Positions 56,825 to 64,000 of a stretch of DNA of 64,000 bases are shown in pieces; the first letter of the stretch is position 1; the number at the start of each line of letters is the position of its first letter. The translations under genes were made by a program, and so were the position numbers. The notes below the pieces were generated by a model. The model saw nothing but the letters and a program-made list of their open reading frames with translations, was not told the DNA's origin and did not search any database. Origin of the DNA: VRUE01 sp963697915. GTDB lineage: Bacteria; Actinomycetota; Thermoleophilia; Solirubrobacterales; 70-9. The stretch spans positions 868,001 to 932,000 of the forward strand of contig OY969103.1 of the NCBI GenBank assembly GCA_963697915.1, read 5' to 3'.

Positions 56825-57802
56825 ATGCGCGTAGTCATCCTCGGCGGAACTCGCTTCGCCGGCCGCGCCCTGGTCGCCGAGCTGAGCGGCGCAGGCCACG
56901 CCGTCGCCGTCGTCCACCGCGGCATCCACGAGGTGCCGGACGACGGGGCGCATCACATCCACGCCGAGCGACGGCGCCTGCGCGAGCATCGCGCCGAGCT
57001 GGCCCGCTTCCGCCCCGACGCCGTGATCGACATGGCGGCGATGACGGCGGCGGACGCCGAGGCGGCGCTGGCGGCCTTCGACGACTCGGTGGCGCTCGTG
57101 GTCGCCTCCAGCCTCGACGTCTACCGCGCCGCCACCTCGCTGGCGGAAGGCAGGGCGACCGATGCGGTGCCGCTCGCCGAGGACGCGCCGCTGCGTGACG
57201 GCCCCCCGGCCGATCGCGGCGTGGTGCCTCCCGGCTGGGACTTCGATCTGGAGCGCTACGAGAAGCTCGACGTCGAGCGGCTCTACGGCGAGCGCGGCGG
57301 CATGGTCTGCCGACTGCCGATGGTCTACGGCGAGCACGACTACAAGCGGCGCGAGGAGTTCGTCCTGCGTCGCGTGCTAGCGGGGCGCACCCGCATCCCG
57401 GTGGGAAGCGGGGCGCTGCTCTGGTCGCGTGGCTACGCACCCGAGCTGGCGCGCGGCATGCGGCTGGCGGCCGAGCGCGGCGCCGCCGGCGACGTCTTCA
57501 ACCTGGCCGAGCGCGACTGCGCGACGATCCGTCTCTGGATCGAGGAGATCCTGGCGGCTGCCGGGCACGAGGCCGAGCTGGTGCGCGTCGCCGACGAGCT
57601 CCTCCCCGAGGACCTGGGCCTGACCGAAGATGTCGCCCAGCACTGGTCGGTCGACTCGGCCAAGGCCGCGCGCCTACTCGACTGGGTCCACGCCCCGCGA
57701 GGGGAGTGCATCCAACGCTCGGTCGATTGGCACCTAGCCAATCCCCCTGACTCGGGAGACGAGGACTTCAGCGCCGACGACCGCGCTTTGGCGACGACCT
57801 AA
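56825..57802 (+). CDS. NAD-dependent epimerase/dehydratase family protein
   Basis: 325 residues, extended SDR. Rossmann 'VVILGGTRFAGRALVAELSG' at the N-terminus, catalytic Tyr/Lys replaced by 'DFDLERYEKLDVERLYGERG' (YxxxK: Y-E-K-L-D region) with 'MVCRLPMVYGEHDYKRREEF'. Substrate unknown. TAGACC sits 6 nt upstream of the ATG (leaderless). Confidence 0.83.
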   Translation: MRVVILGGTRFAGRALVAELSGAGHAVAVVHRGIHEVPDDGAHHIHAERRRLREHRAELARFRPDAVIDMAAMTAADAEAALAAFDDSVALVVASSLDVYRAATSLAEGRATDAVPLAEDAPLRDGPPADRGVVPPGWDFDLERYEKLDVERLYGERGGMVCRLPMVYGEHDYKRREEFVLRRVLAGRTRIPVGSGALLWSRGYAPELARGMRLAAERGAAGDVFNLAERDCATIRLWIEEILAAAGHEAELVRVADELLPEDLGLTEDVAQHWSVDSAKAARLLDWVHAPRGECIQRSVDWHLANPPDSGDEDFSADDRALATT

Positions 57803-57813
57803 AGTCGATCGCG

Positions 57814-58413
57814 TCAGACGCCAAGCGTCAACTTGACCGGCGTCCACAGCGCCGAGCTCGTGCCCGGCCGGGGAAACTGCCTGACCACCTTGCCTGACCT
57901 GAGGTTGGCCTCACCGCGCTTGCGCACGTCGCCAGCCAGACACTTGGCTTGCCGCAGCAGCCACTTCGAAGCTTTCAGGGACTTCCCCTTGAGCCGGGGG
58001 ACGACGCATTGGCTCGGCTGCACGACCTCATCCGACGTGGATGCCTGTTGGGGCAGCGGTTCGGGCGGCGGCATCATGGCGAAATAGGTCTGAAAGCCGC
58101 CCTCCCAGCCCGACCCGGCCGTCACCGGGTATATGAACGTGGCGCCACCGGCCGCTGGGTTTCCGGCTCGGTGGTGGACGGTAAGGGTGATCACGTTGGC
58201 CCCGGTAACGGCGAGGGTCGTCGGAACGGAAGAGCCGATGGCATCGTGGGCCGCGGTAGCCGTGATCGTCCAAGCGAGGAGTTCCGGCTCGGTGTCGACG
58301 AGATAGACAGCCGCGTGCTGATCGTCGATCTGGCGCAGTTCCTGACCCTCGTCCAAGTGCACACCACACGACGCCCCCGCCACATGCGTGGGGGATACTC
58401 GGCGCCAGCCCAA
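57814..58413 (-). CDS. PASTA-domain protein, possibly an N-terminally truncated remnant
   Basis: 199 residues by the longest frame. The C-terminal ~65 residues are PASTA-like: 'CVVPRLKGKSLKASKWLLRQ', 'RGEANLRSGKVVRQFPRPGT', 'SALWTPVKLTLGV'. Before that a beta-rich, Ig-like segment ('LAVTGANVITLTVHHRAGNP', 'ATFIYPVTAGSGWEGGFQTY'). No signal peptide or membrane anchor, which PASTA proteins normally need, so the 5' part is probably missing. GC is lower than in neighbours. Confidence 0.5.
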   Translation of the reverse strand: MGWRRVSPTHVAGASCGVHLDEGQELRQIDDQHAAVYLVDTEPELLAWTITATAAHDAIGSSVPTTLAVTGANVITLTVHHRAGNPAAGGATFIYPVTAGSGWEGGFQTYFAMMPPPEPLPQQASTSDEVVQPSQCVVPRLKGKSLKASKWLLRQAKCLAGDVRKRGEANLRSGKVVRQFPRPGTSSALWTPVKLTLGV

Positions 58414-58432
58414 ACAGAACCGGGCAGACGGC

Positions 58433-59593
58433 CTACGAGCCCATGGCGCGGGCGATGACGACCCGCTGGATCTCGTTGGTGCCCTCGTAGATCTGGGTGA
58501 TCTTGGCGTCGCGCAGCATGCGCTCGACCGGGTACTCGTTGACGTAGCCGTAGCCGCCGAGCACCTGGATCGCCTCGACCGTGACCTTCATCGCGTTGTC
58601 GGAGGCGAAGAGCTTCGCCATCGAGGTCCACTTGCCGAGGTCGGCGGGGCGCTGCGGCCTATCGGCCATCGAACAGGCTTTGTAGAGGAGCTCGCGGGCG
58701 GCGGCGGTGCCGGTCTCCATGTCGGCGAGCTTGAACTGGATCGCCTGCAGGTTGTTGATCGGCTTGCCGAAGGCGATGCGCTCCTTCGCGTACTCGTTGG
58801 CGTAGTCGGTGGCGCCCTGGGCGATGCCGACCGCCTGCGCGGCGGCGCCAAGCCGGGTGCGCTCGAGGGTGCCGAGCGCCACGCTCAAGCCCTTGCCCTC
58901 CTCGCCGATCAGGTTCTCGCGCGGGACGCGGACGTCGGTGAACGAGGGGGAGCCGGTCGGCGAGCCCTTGATCCCAAGCTTGTGCTCGAGCTGGCCGGGG
59001 TCGAAGCCCTCGCGCTCTTTCTCGACGACGAAGGCGCTGATCCGCTTGCTCTCGCGATCGGTGACCGCGAAGACGACGTAGAAGTCGGCGATCGAGGCGT
59101 TGGTGATCCAGTTCTTCTGGCCGTTGATCACCCACTCCTCGCCCTCGCGGACGGCGCTCGTCCGCATCGAGGCCGGGTCGCTGCCCGCCTCCGGCTCGGA
59201 GAGCGCGAAGGCGGGTGACCACTCGCCGCTGGCGCACTTGGGCAGGAAGCGCTCCTTGAGCTCGTCGGAGCCGAAGAGCTGGATCGGCAGCGTGCCCAGC
59301 TCCTGGATCATCAGGATCAGGGCCGAGGAGGCGCAGGCCTTGGCGATCTCCTCGACCGCCATCTGCAGGACCAGCGAGCCGGTGCCGGTGCCGCCGTAGC
59401 GCTCGGGGAAGGGCAGGCCGAGGATGTCGTGCTCGGCCAGCCACTCGCGCACGTCCCACGGGTACTTGCCCTCGCGGTCGATCTCGCCGGCCCGCGGCGC
59501 GATCCTCTCCCGCGCCAGCTGGCGCACCATGTCGCGCAGATCGCGCGACTCCTGCGGGATCTCGTAGACCCCGGCTTCCGCAGGGCTGGCCAC
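58433..59593 (-). CDS. Acyl-CoA dehydrogenase
   Basis: 386 residues, GTG 59593. Acyl-CoA to enoyl-CoA with FAD. 'FALSEPEAGSDPASMRTSAV', 'WITNASIADFYVVFAVTD', 'VEAIQVLGGYGYVNEYPVER' and 'RDAKITQIYEGTNEIQRVVI' with the catalytic Glu in 'YEGTNEI'. Eight bp after the ferredoxin stop: ferredoxin-acyl-CoA dehydrogenase pair. Medium-chain or butyryl-type by pattern; chain length undetermined. Confidence 0.93.
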   Translation of the reverse strand: MASPAEAGVYEIPQESRDLRDMVRQLARERIAPRAGEIDREGKYPWDVREWLAEHDILGLPFPERYGGTGTGSLVLQMAVEEIAKACASSALILMIQELGTLPIQLFGSDELKERFLPKCASGEWSPAFALSEPEAGSDPASMRTSAVREGEEWVINGQKNWITNASIADFYVVFAVTDRESKRISAFVVEKEREGFDPGQLEHKLGIKGSPTGSPSFTDVRVPRENLIGEEGKGLSVALGTLERTRLGAAAQAVGIAQGATDYANEYAKERIAFGKPINNLQAIQFKLADMETGTAAARELLYKACSMADRPQRPADLGKWTSMAKLFASDNAMKVTVEAIQVLGGYGYVNEYPVERMLRDAKITQIYEGTNEIQRVVIARAMGS

Positions 59594-59600
59594 GCGGGGC

Positions 59601-59873
59601 CTAAGCCGCGCTCTTGCTCTTGTAGTACTCGGCGTTGATCTCGGCGTATTTCGCCCACTCGGCCGGGAGCTGGTCCTCGGCGAAGCAGGCGTCGACCGGG
59701 CAGGCCTCGACGCAGGCATCGCAGTCGATGCACTCGTCGGGGTCGATGTAGAGCATCTCTACCGAGTCGTAGTCGGGCTCATCTGGAGTCGGGTGGATGC
59801 AATCCACCGGGCAGACCTCGACACACGAGTTGTCCTTGGTCCCTATGCACGGCTCGGCGATGACGTAGGTCAT
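59601..59873 (-). CDS. fdxA: 7Fe ferredoxin
   Basis: 90 residues. 'MTYVIAEPCIGTKDNSCVEV', then CPVDCIHPTPD (3Fe-4S cluster set) and 'CIDCDACVEACPVDACFAED' (CxxCxxCxxxCP, 4Fe-4S). Low-potential electron carrier for the adjacent dehydrogenase or for P450-type enzymes. GGAGAC lies 9 nt before the ATG. Divergent from the epimerase gene (93 bp). Confidence 0.93.
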   Translation of the reverse strand: MTYVIAEPCIGTKDNSCVEVCPVDCIHPTPDEPDYDSVEMLYIDPDECIDCDACVEACPVDACFAEDQLPAEWAKYAEINAEYYKSKSAA

Positions 59874-59966
59874 TCGAAGCTTGTCTCCTGGGGTCGTCTT
59901 TACGGTGCCAGGCGGGCCAACAGCCCCCCGCCAAAGCAGAACCGACATTTTAGAGATGATGTCCCG

Positions 59967-60848
59967 ATGCTGTTGCTGACGGGGGCGACTGGAAGCATCG
60001 GTTCACGCCTGTTGCCGCTGCTGCTCGAGCGGGGCGAGGACGTGCGCTGCCTGGTGCGCGAGCCGCGCCGGCTCGGCCCGAGGCGGGTCGACGTGCAGAT
60101 CGCGCTCGGTGACCTCGGCGAGATGTCGGACCCCTACCTGGTGCGGCAGGCGCTGCGCGGGGTCGACACCGTCGTCCACCTGGCGGCGACGATCCGCGAC
60201 CAGCCACCGCGCCGGATCGAGGAGCTGAACGGGCTGGCGACGGTGCGCCTGCTGCGTGCCGCCGAGCGCAGCGGCGTGCGCCGCTTCGTCTTCTTCAGCG
60301 CGATGGACGCCGCCTCGGCCCAGCGCACCCGCTTCTTCCGCGCCAAGTGGCTGGCCGAGCAGGCGGTCGCCTCCTCGCCGCTGAAGACGACCGTGATCGC
60401 CCCCTCGGTCGTCTACGACCACAGCGACCCCTGGGTGACGCTGCTGCGTCGCTTCACCTTCCTGCCGGTCCTGCCGGTCTCCGGCACCGGCAAGGCCCTC
60501 TTCCAGCCGATCTGGGCCGCCGACGTCGCCCGCTGCACGATCGCCGCGCTCGACCGCGAGGACCGCGACCGCTACGAGCTCGCCGGGCCCGAGACGCTCA
60601 GCTACGACGACATGGGCGATCTGGTCAGCCGCATCGCCGGGCGCCCGCGCCCGCTTGTCCACCTGCCCCTGCCCCTGGTCCGCGCCGGTTTGATCGCGCT
60701 CCGCTCCGTTTTCGGCGAGGCCGTGTTCGCAACCTGGGAGGAGGCAGAGTTGATGGAGGTCTCGATGACAAGCGAGCGTGGGACGGCGGACGCCGAGGAG
60801 CTCGGCGTCGCGCCGCGAAGAATGGGCGATGTTCTGGCGGAAGCTTAA
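59967..60848 (+). CDS. NAD(P)-binding SDR (NmrA/epimerase-like)
   Basis: 293 residues. Begins with the Rossmann glycine motif 'MLLLTGATGSIGSRLLPLLL', 'LVREPRRLGPRRVDVQIALG', 'GVDTVVHLAATIRDQPPRRI', 'RFVFFSAMDAASAQRTRFFR'. The catalytic YxxxK is replaced by FxxxK (FFRAKWLAE), so NADH-ubiquinone oxidoreductase 39-kDa-like or regulatory binding is likelier than dehydrogenation. Ends 20 bp inside the GH26-like gene. Confidence 0.82.
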   Translation: MLLLTGATGSIGSRLLPLLLERGEDVRCLVREPRRLGPRRVDVQIALGDLGEMSDPYLVRQALRGVDTVVHLAATIRDQPPRRIEELNGLATVRLLRAAERSGVRRFVFFSAMDAASAQRTRFFRAKWLAEQAVASSPLKTTVIAPSVVYDHSDPWVTLLRRFTFLPVLPVSGTGKALFQPIWAADVARCTIAALDREDRDRYELAGPETLSYDDMGDLVSRIAGRPRPLVHLPLPLVRAGLIALRSVFGEAVFATWEEAELMEVSMTSERGTADAEELGVAPRRMGDVLAEA

Positions 60849-62007
60849 GAAGGCGACGATCCTCACCCTGGCGGTGCTCGCGCTCGGCGCCGGACAGGCC
60901 TCCGCACGCACGCTGGTGCCGCCCAAGCCGGGCGTCTTCTGGGGCGTCAGCGACCGCGGCAGCGTCACCGAGTTCAACGAATTCGCCACCCTGCTGAACA
61001 AGCACCCGGCGCTTTTGGAGACCTTCCACCCTTGGGGCAACAGCCTCAACAAGGCCTATGAACGCTGGCGCGAAACCGCGACGCGCCCGATCCTTCACAT
61101 CTCGACGATCGACGACCAGACCCTGCGCGAGAAGATCACCCCGCAGCAGATCGCGCTCGGCGCCGGCGACGACTACCTGCTGCAGCTGAACGACTTCCTT
61201 GCCAAAAAAGGGGTTCTCGGCTACCTGCGGCCGCTGGGCGAGCCCAACCGCTGCCTCAACGCCTGGTCGGCGGTCAACTGCGACGGGACCCAGAAAGGCG
61301 GCGAACACACGACCGGCTGGTACAAGCAGGCCTTCCGCCGCATCGTCGCGATCGTGCGCGGCGGCAACACGCTGGAAGGGATCAACCTGACCCTGGCCGA
61401 AATCGGCCTGCCGCCGGTGACCCGCAGCAAAGGGCCGCCGCCGACCGTCCTGCCGGAAGCGCCGATCGCGACGATCTGGAGCCCGCTGCCGGGCGGCTCG
61501 CCGCGGGTCAAAGGCAACTTCCCCGGCAACTACTGGCCGGGCAGCCGCTGGGTCGACTGGGCCGGCACCGACTTCTACTCGCAGTACCCCCACTGGAAAG
61601 ACCTCACCCACTTCTACGCGGGGAAACAGTGGAAAGGCAAGCCAATCGCGATCGCCGAGTGGGCGGTCTACGGCGAGGACGAACCGCGCTTCGCCAAGCA
61701 GCTGGTGGCCTGGACCGCGAAGCGGCCACGGGTGCGAATGTTCGTCTACTACACCGGCTTCGGCCCGGGCTACAACACCTACGACCTGAAGCTCTACCCG
61801 CGCACGACGAACACTCTGCGGCTCAAGGTGCGGCGGCCGAACTTCCTCGAATACGCCGAATTCAACGCCAGCATCCTGCCGCCGCTGCCCCCGCCGCCGA
61901 AAAAACCGAAACCGGTGCCCCCGGTCCCCGCCCCGCCGCCGCCCGAACCGGCGCCGGAACCGGCTCCCGCGCCGGCCCCGGAAGAACCCGTCCCGCCGGC
62001 CCCCTAA
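60829..62007 (+). CDS. Secreted GH26-like glycoside hydrolase, paralog B
   Basis: 392 residues. Signal peptide 'KKATILTLAVLALGAGQASA', then the same fold as paralog A: 'GVFWGVSDRGSVTEFNEFAT', 'LRPLGEPNRCLNAWSAVNCD', 'WVDWAGTDFYSQYP', 'IAIAEWAVYGEDEPRF'. Shared block order and the GEPNRCLNA segment show duplication within this genome. Ends in a Pro-rich tail ('PPLPPPPKKPKPVPPVPAPP'), a wall-spanning type linker. Overlaps the SDR gene by 20 bp. Confidence 0.72.
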   Translation: MFWRKLKKATILTLAVLALGAGQASARTLVPPKPGVFWGVSDRGSVTEFNEFATLLNKHPALLETFHPWGNSLNKAYERWRETATRPILHISTIDDQTLREKITPQQIALGAGDDYLLQLNDFLAKKGVLGYLRPLGEPNRCLNAWSAVNCDGTQKGGEHTTGWYKQAFRRIVAIVRGGNTLEGINLTLAEIGLPPVTRSKGPPPTVLPEAPIATIWSPLPGGSPRVKGNFPGNYWPGSRWVDWAGTDFYSQYPHWKDLTHFYAGKQWKGKPIAIAEWAVYGEDEPRFAKQLVAWTAKRPRVRMFVYYTGFGPGYNTYDLKLYPRTTNTLRLKVRRPNFLEYAEFNASILPPLPPPPKKPKPVPPVPAPPPPEPAPEPAPAPAPEEPVPPAP

Positions 62008-62010
62008 AGG

Positions 62011-62038
62011 CGAGGGGCCCGGTCGCCCGGGCCCCTCG
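62011..62038. terminator. GC-rich hairpin after GH26-like paralog B, 12-bp perfect stem
   Basis: CGAGGGGCCCGG (62011-62022) pairs with CCGGGCCCCTCG (62027-62038), loop 4 nt, 4 bp after the TAA. Rho-independent-type without strong U tail. Confidence 0.7.
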
Positions 62039-62049
62039 GAGAAATCCCA

Positions 62050-62082
62050 ACGCGTTGTCCCCGAGATAGAGGGAAAACGCGT
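62050..62082. terminator. Recurring hairpin element, copy 2
   Basis: Arms 62050-62061 and 62071-62082 pair except at one position, sharing ATAGAGGGAAAACGCGT with copy 1 (18433-18465). It lies between the GH26-like gene and the convergent groEL gene. Confidence 0.7.
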
Positions 62083-62125
62083 GGACACTCGCCTGTTAGG
62101 GCGAGCATACGCCTGAGCGGCGTGG

Positions 62126-63763
62126 TTACATCATCCCGCCCATGTCCGGCATACCGCCACCGGGCATACCGCCAGCGGCGCCGTCCTCGGGCGGCTCGGC
62201 GATGATCGCCTCGGTGACGAGGATGTTCTTGGCGATCGAGGCGGCGTTCTCGAGCGCCGACCGGGTCACCTTGGTCGGGTCGATGACGCCGGCCTTGATC
62301 AGGTCGCCGTACTCGCCCGTGGCCGCGTTGAGGCCTTCGCCGGCCTTCAGGTCACGGACCTTGTTGACGACGACCGAGCCCTCGAGGCCGGAGTTCTCCG
62401 CGATCTGGCGAACCGGCTCCTCCAGCGAGCGGTGCACGATGCGGGCACCGGTCGCCTCGTCGGCGTCCTCGAGCTTGTCGGGATCGAGGCCGTCCTGCGC
62501 GTTCAGCAGCGCAACGCCGCCGCCCGGCACGACACCCTCCTCGAGCGCCGCCCGGGTCGCCTGCAGGGCGTCCTCGACGCGGTGCTTTTTCTCCTTCATC
62601 TCGGTCTCGGTGGCAGCGCCGACCTTGACCACGGCGACACCGCCGGCCAGCTTGGCGAGGCGCTCCTGGAGCTTCTCGCGATCGAAGTCGGAGTCGGTGT
62701 TCTCGATCTCCTGTTTGATCTGGCCGATCCGGCCTTTGATGTCCTCGCCGTCGCCGGCCCCGTCGATGATCGTCGTCGTGTCCTTGGAGACGACGACGCG
62801 GCGGGCCTTGCCGAGCTGGGCCAGCTGGGTGTTCTCCAGTTTGAGGCCCATCTCCTCGGTGATCACCTCACCGCCGGAGAGAATGGCGATGTCCTCGAGC
62901 ATCCGCTTGCGGCGGTCGCCGAAGCCCGGAGCCTTGACCGCGACGCCGGTGAAGGTGCCGCGCAGCTTGTTGACGACCAGGGTCGCGAGGCACTCGCCCT
63001 CGACGTCCTCGGCGACGATCAGCAGCGGCTTGCCACCCTGCATCACCTGCTCGAGCACCGGCAGGATGTCCCGCACGGAGCCGATTTTCTGGTTGGCGAT
63101 GAGGATGTAGGGGTCCTCCAGCACCGCCTCCATGCGGTCCTGGTCGGTGACCATGTACGGGGAGATGTAGCCCTTGTCGAACTGCATCCCCTCGGTGAAC
63201 TCCAGCTCCATGCCGAAGGTCTGGCCCTCCTCGACGTTGACGACGCCGTCTTTGCCGACCTTCTCGATCGCGTCGGCGATCACGTTGCCGATCTCGTCGT
63301 CACCGGCGGAGATGGCGGCGACGCGGGCGATCTGCTCCTTGCCCGCGACCTCCTTGGACTGCTTGCCGCGGAGGTTCTCGACGACCTCCTCGACCGCCTT
63401 CTCGATGCCGCGGCGCAGGGCCAGCGGGTTGGCGCCCGCAGCGACGTTCTTGATGCCCTGGCGGACGATCGTCTGGGCCAGCAGGGTCGCCGTCGTCGTG
63501 CCGTCGCCGGCAACGTCGTTGGTCGCCGTGGCGACCTCGCGGACCAGCTGCGCGCCCTGGTTCTCGAAGACGTCCTCGACCTCGATCTCACGGGCGATCG
63601 TGACGCCGTCGTTGGTGATCGTCGGCGCGCCGAACTTCTTGTCGAGCACGACGTAACGGCCCTTCGGGCCGAGGGTGACCTTGACCGCGTCGGCGACTGC
63701 GTCGACGCCGGCCTGCAGGGCCCCCCGTGCCTCCTCCTTGTACTTCAGCTCCTTGTGAGCCAT
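62126..63763 (-). CDS. groL: Chaperonin GroEL
   Basis: 545 residues, GGAGG 11 nt upstream. 'KVTLGPKGRYVVLDKKFGAP', 'DVAGDGTTTATLLAQTIVRQ', 'AAISAGDDEIGNVIADAIEK', 'VVPGGGVALLNAQDGLDPDK' and C-terminal 'GGMPGGGMPDMGGMM' (the methionine-glycine tail). Folds proteins with GroES. 43 bp downstream of groES, as in the standard operon. No CIRCE element was seen in the visible stretch; the promoter region is off the window. Confidence 0.97.
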   Translation of the reverse strand: MAHKELKYKEEARGALQAGVDAVADAVKVTLGPKGRYVVLDKKFGAPTITNDGVTIAREIEVEDVFENQGAQLVREVATATNDVAGDGTTTATLLAQTIVRQGIKNVAAGANPLALRRGIEKAVEEVVENLRGKQSKEVAGKEQIARVAAISAGDDEIGNVIADAIEKVGKDGVVNVEEGQTFGMELEFTEGMQFDKGYISPYMVTDQDRMEAVLEDPYILIANQKIGSVRDILPVLEQVMQGGKPLLIVAEDVEGECLATLVVNKLRGTFTGVAVKAPGFGDRRKRMLEDIAILSGGEVITEEMGLKLENTQLAQLGKARRVVVSKDTTTIIDGAGDGEDIKGRIGQIKQEIENTDSDFDREKLQERLAKLAGGVAVVKVGAATETEMKEKKHRVEDALQATRAALEEGVVPGGGVALLNAQDGLDPDKLEDADEATGARIVHRSLEEPVRQIAENSGLEGSVVVNKVRDLKAGEGLNAATGEYGDLIKAGVIDPTKVTRSALENAASIAKNILVTEAIIAEPPEDGAAGGMPGGGMPDMGGMM

Positions 63764-63806
63764 TCGATTCGTTCCTCCTTGATCTCTCTAAGTCCTGTTG
63801 GTGGGG

Positions 63807-64000
63807 CTAACCGAGCTTGGCGAGGACGTCTGACTCTTTGAGCACGAGCAGTTCCTCGTCCTCGACGGTGACCTCGGTACCGCCGTATTTGGAGTAGAGG
63901 ACCTCGTCCCCCTCCGCGACGTCGAGCGGGATGCGCTTCTCCCCGTCCTCGTCCCACCTGCCGTCGCCAACCGCGACGACCTTGCCCTTCTGCGGCTTCT
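63807..64000 (-). CDS. groES: Co-chaperonin GroES, C-terminal part
   Basis: The last ~64 residues are visible, read from 64000 downwards: 'KPQKGKVVAVGDGRWDEDGE', 'KRIPLDVAEGDEVLYSKYGG', 'TEVTVEDEELLVLKESDVLA' KLG then TAG at 63807. The mobile loop and N-terminus lie off the right edge. Forms the lid of GroEL. Confidence 0.95.
   Translation of the reverse strand, partial: KPQKGKVVAVGDGRWDEDGEKRIPLDVAEGDEVLYSKYGGTEVTVEDEELLVLKESDVLAKLG

Noticed and set aside
60829..62007. GH26-like gene as a transposed copy of 10870
   Set aside because: Similarity is at protein level only, with differing sequence and flanks; an old duplication, not a recent DNA copy.
1..64000. CRISPR arrays
   Set aside because: No regularly spaced long repeats seen; the only regular repeats are the short iterons at 36123 and the GTGAG run at 28685.
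1..64000. Insertion sequences/transposases
   Set aside because: No DDE or serine-transposase motif or terminal inverted repeat pair was recognised; mobility is via tRNA-targeted elements.

Overview
The window is a high-GC bacterial chromosome segment with actinobacterial character, most like the deep-branching Thermoleophilia/Solirubrobacterales. That placement is an inference from gene repertoire and style: GTG starts, many apparently leaderless genes, MpaB-type oxygenases, a duplicated winged-helix regulator, and an unlinked mix of housekeeping and oxidative-catabolism genes. No rRNA gene is present to confirm it.

Region 1 (1-10,790) is a central-carbon cluster: transketolase (partial), ribose-5-phosphate isomerase, 6-phosphogluconolactonase, 6-phosphogluconate dehydrogenase and glucose-6-phosphate dehydrogenase. 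Interleaved are a Ser/Thr kinase with a beta-propeller sensor, a TolB-like propeller, an FHA-winged-helix protein, a BBE-type flavoprotein and RecQ. Region 2 (10,870-22,214) holds a secreted GH26-like hydrolase, a membrane-anchored PQQ-type propeller, small enzymes, an LtrA-family protein and two DHA2-type efflux pumps. Region 3 (22,215-30,301) is mixed. It has a micro-ORF behind a near-perfect anti-SD complement, MarC, a decayed nucleotidyltransferase toxin with its regulator and palindromic operator, a double winged-helix regulator, a metzincin-like protease, an MpaB oxygenase and a DUF2200 protein.

Region 4 (30,341-37,305) is a clear integrative island in tRNA-Arg(ACG). A 78-bp direct repeat (76/78 identical) brackets about 6.86 kb. 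The cargo is a HepT/MntA (HEPN-MNT) toxin-antitoxin pair, a SacI-like restriction endonuclease, an m5C methyltransferase, a Vsr endonuclease, and a frameshifted tyrosine integrase next to 12-bp-spaced iterons. A second internal copy of the island's left-end sequence suggests two nested or tandem elements, the smaller carrying only the HepT/MntA module and one unknown gene.

Region 5 (37,346-47,365) has a luciferase-like monooxygenase, an acyl-CoA module (enoyl-CoA hydratase, thioesterase), pyruvate kinase, a P450, a double-VOC protein, a PLP-dependent aldolase/deaminase, an aldonolactone oxidase, an MFS pump and two tRNA-Ser genes. Region 6 (47,481-50,600), beside tRNA-Ser(TGA), is a second, degraded mobile region: HicA/HicB, an HNH-like Zn-ribbon protein and a relaxase-helicase remnant. 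Region 7 (50,639-64,000) returns to chromosomal genes: K+ channel plus MFS, cyclophilin plus a large secreted Ig-like protein, Mrp, two epimerases, acyl-CoA dehydrogenase with 7Fe ferredoxin, a second GH26-like hydrolase paralogous to that of region 2, and groEL/groES.

Across the window at least ten genes show a -10-like hexamer 6-9 nt upstream of the start codon, so leaderless transcription looks common. Convergent genes are separated by long perfect hairpins, one family of which recurs.
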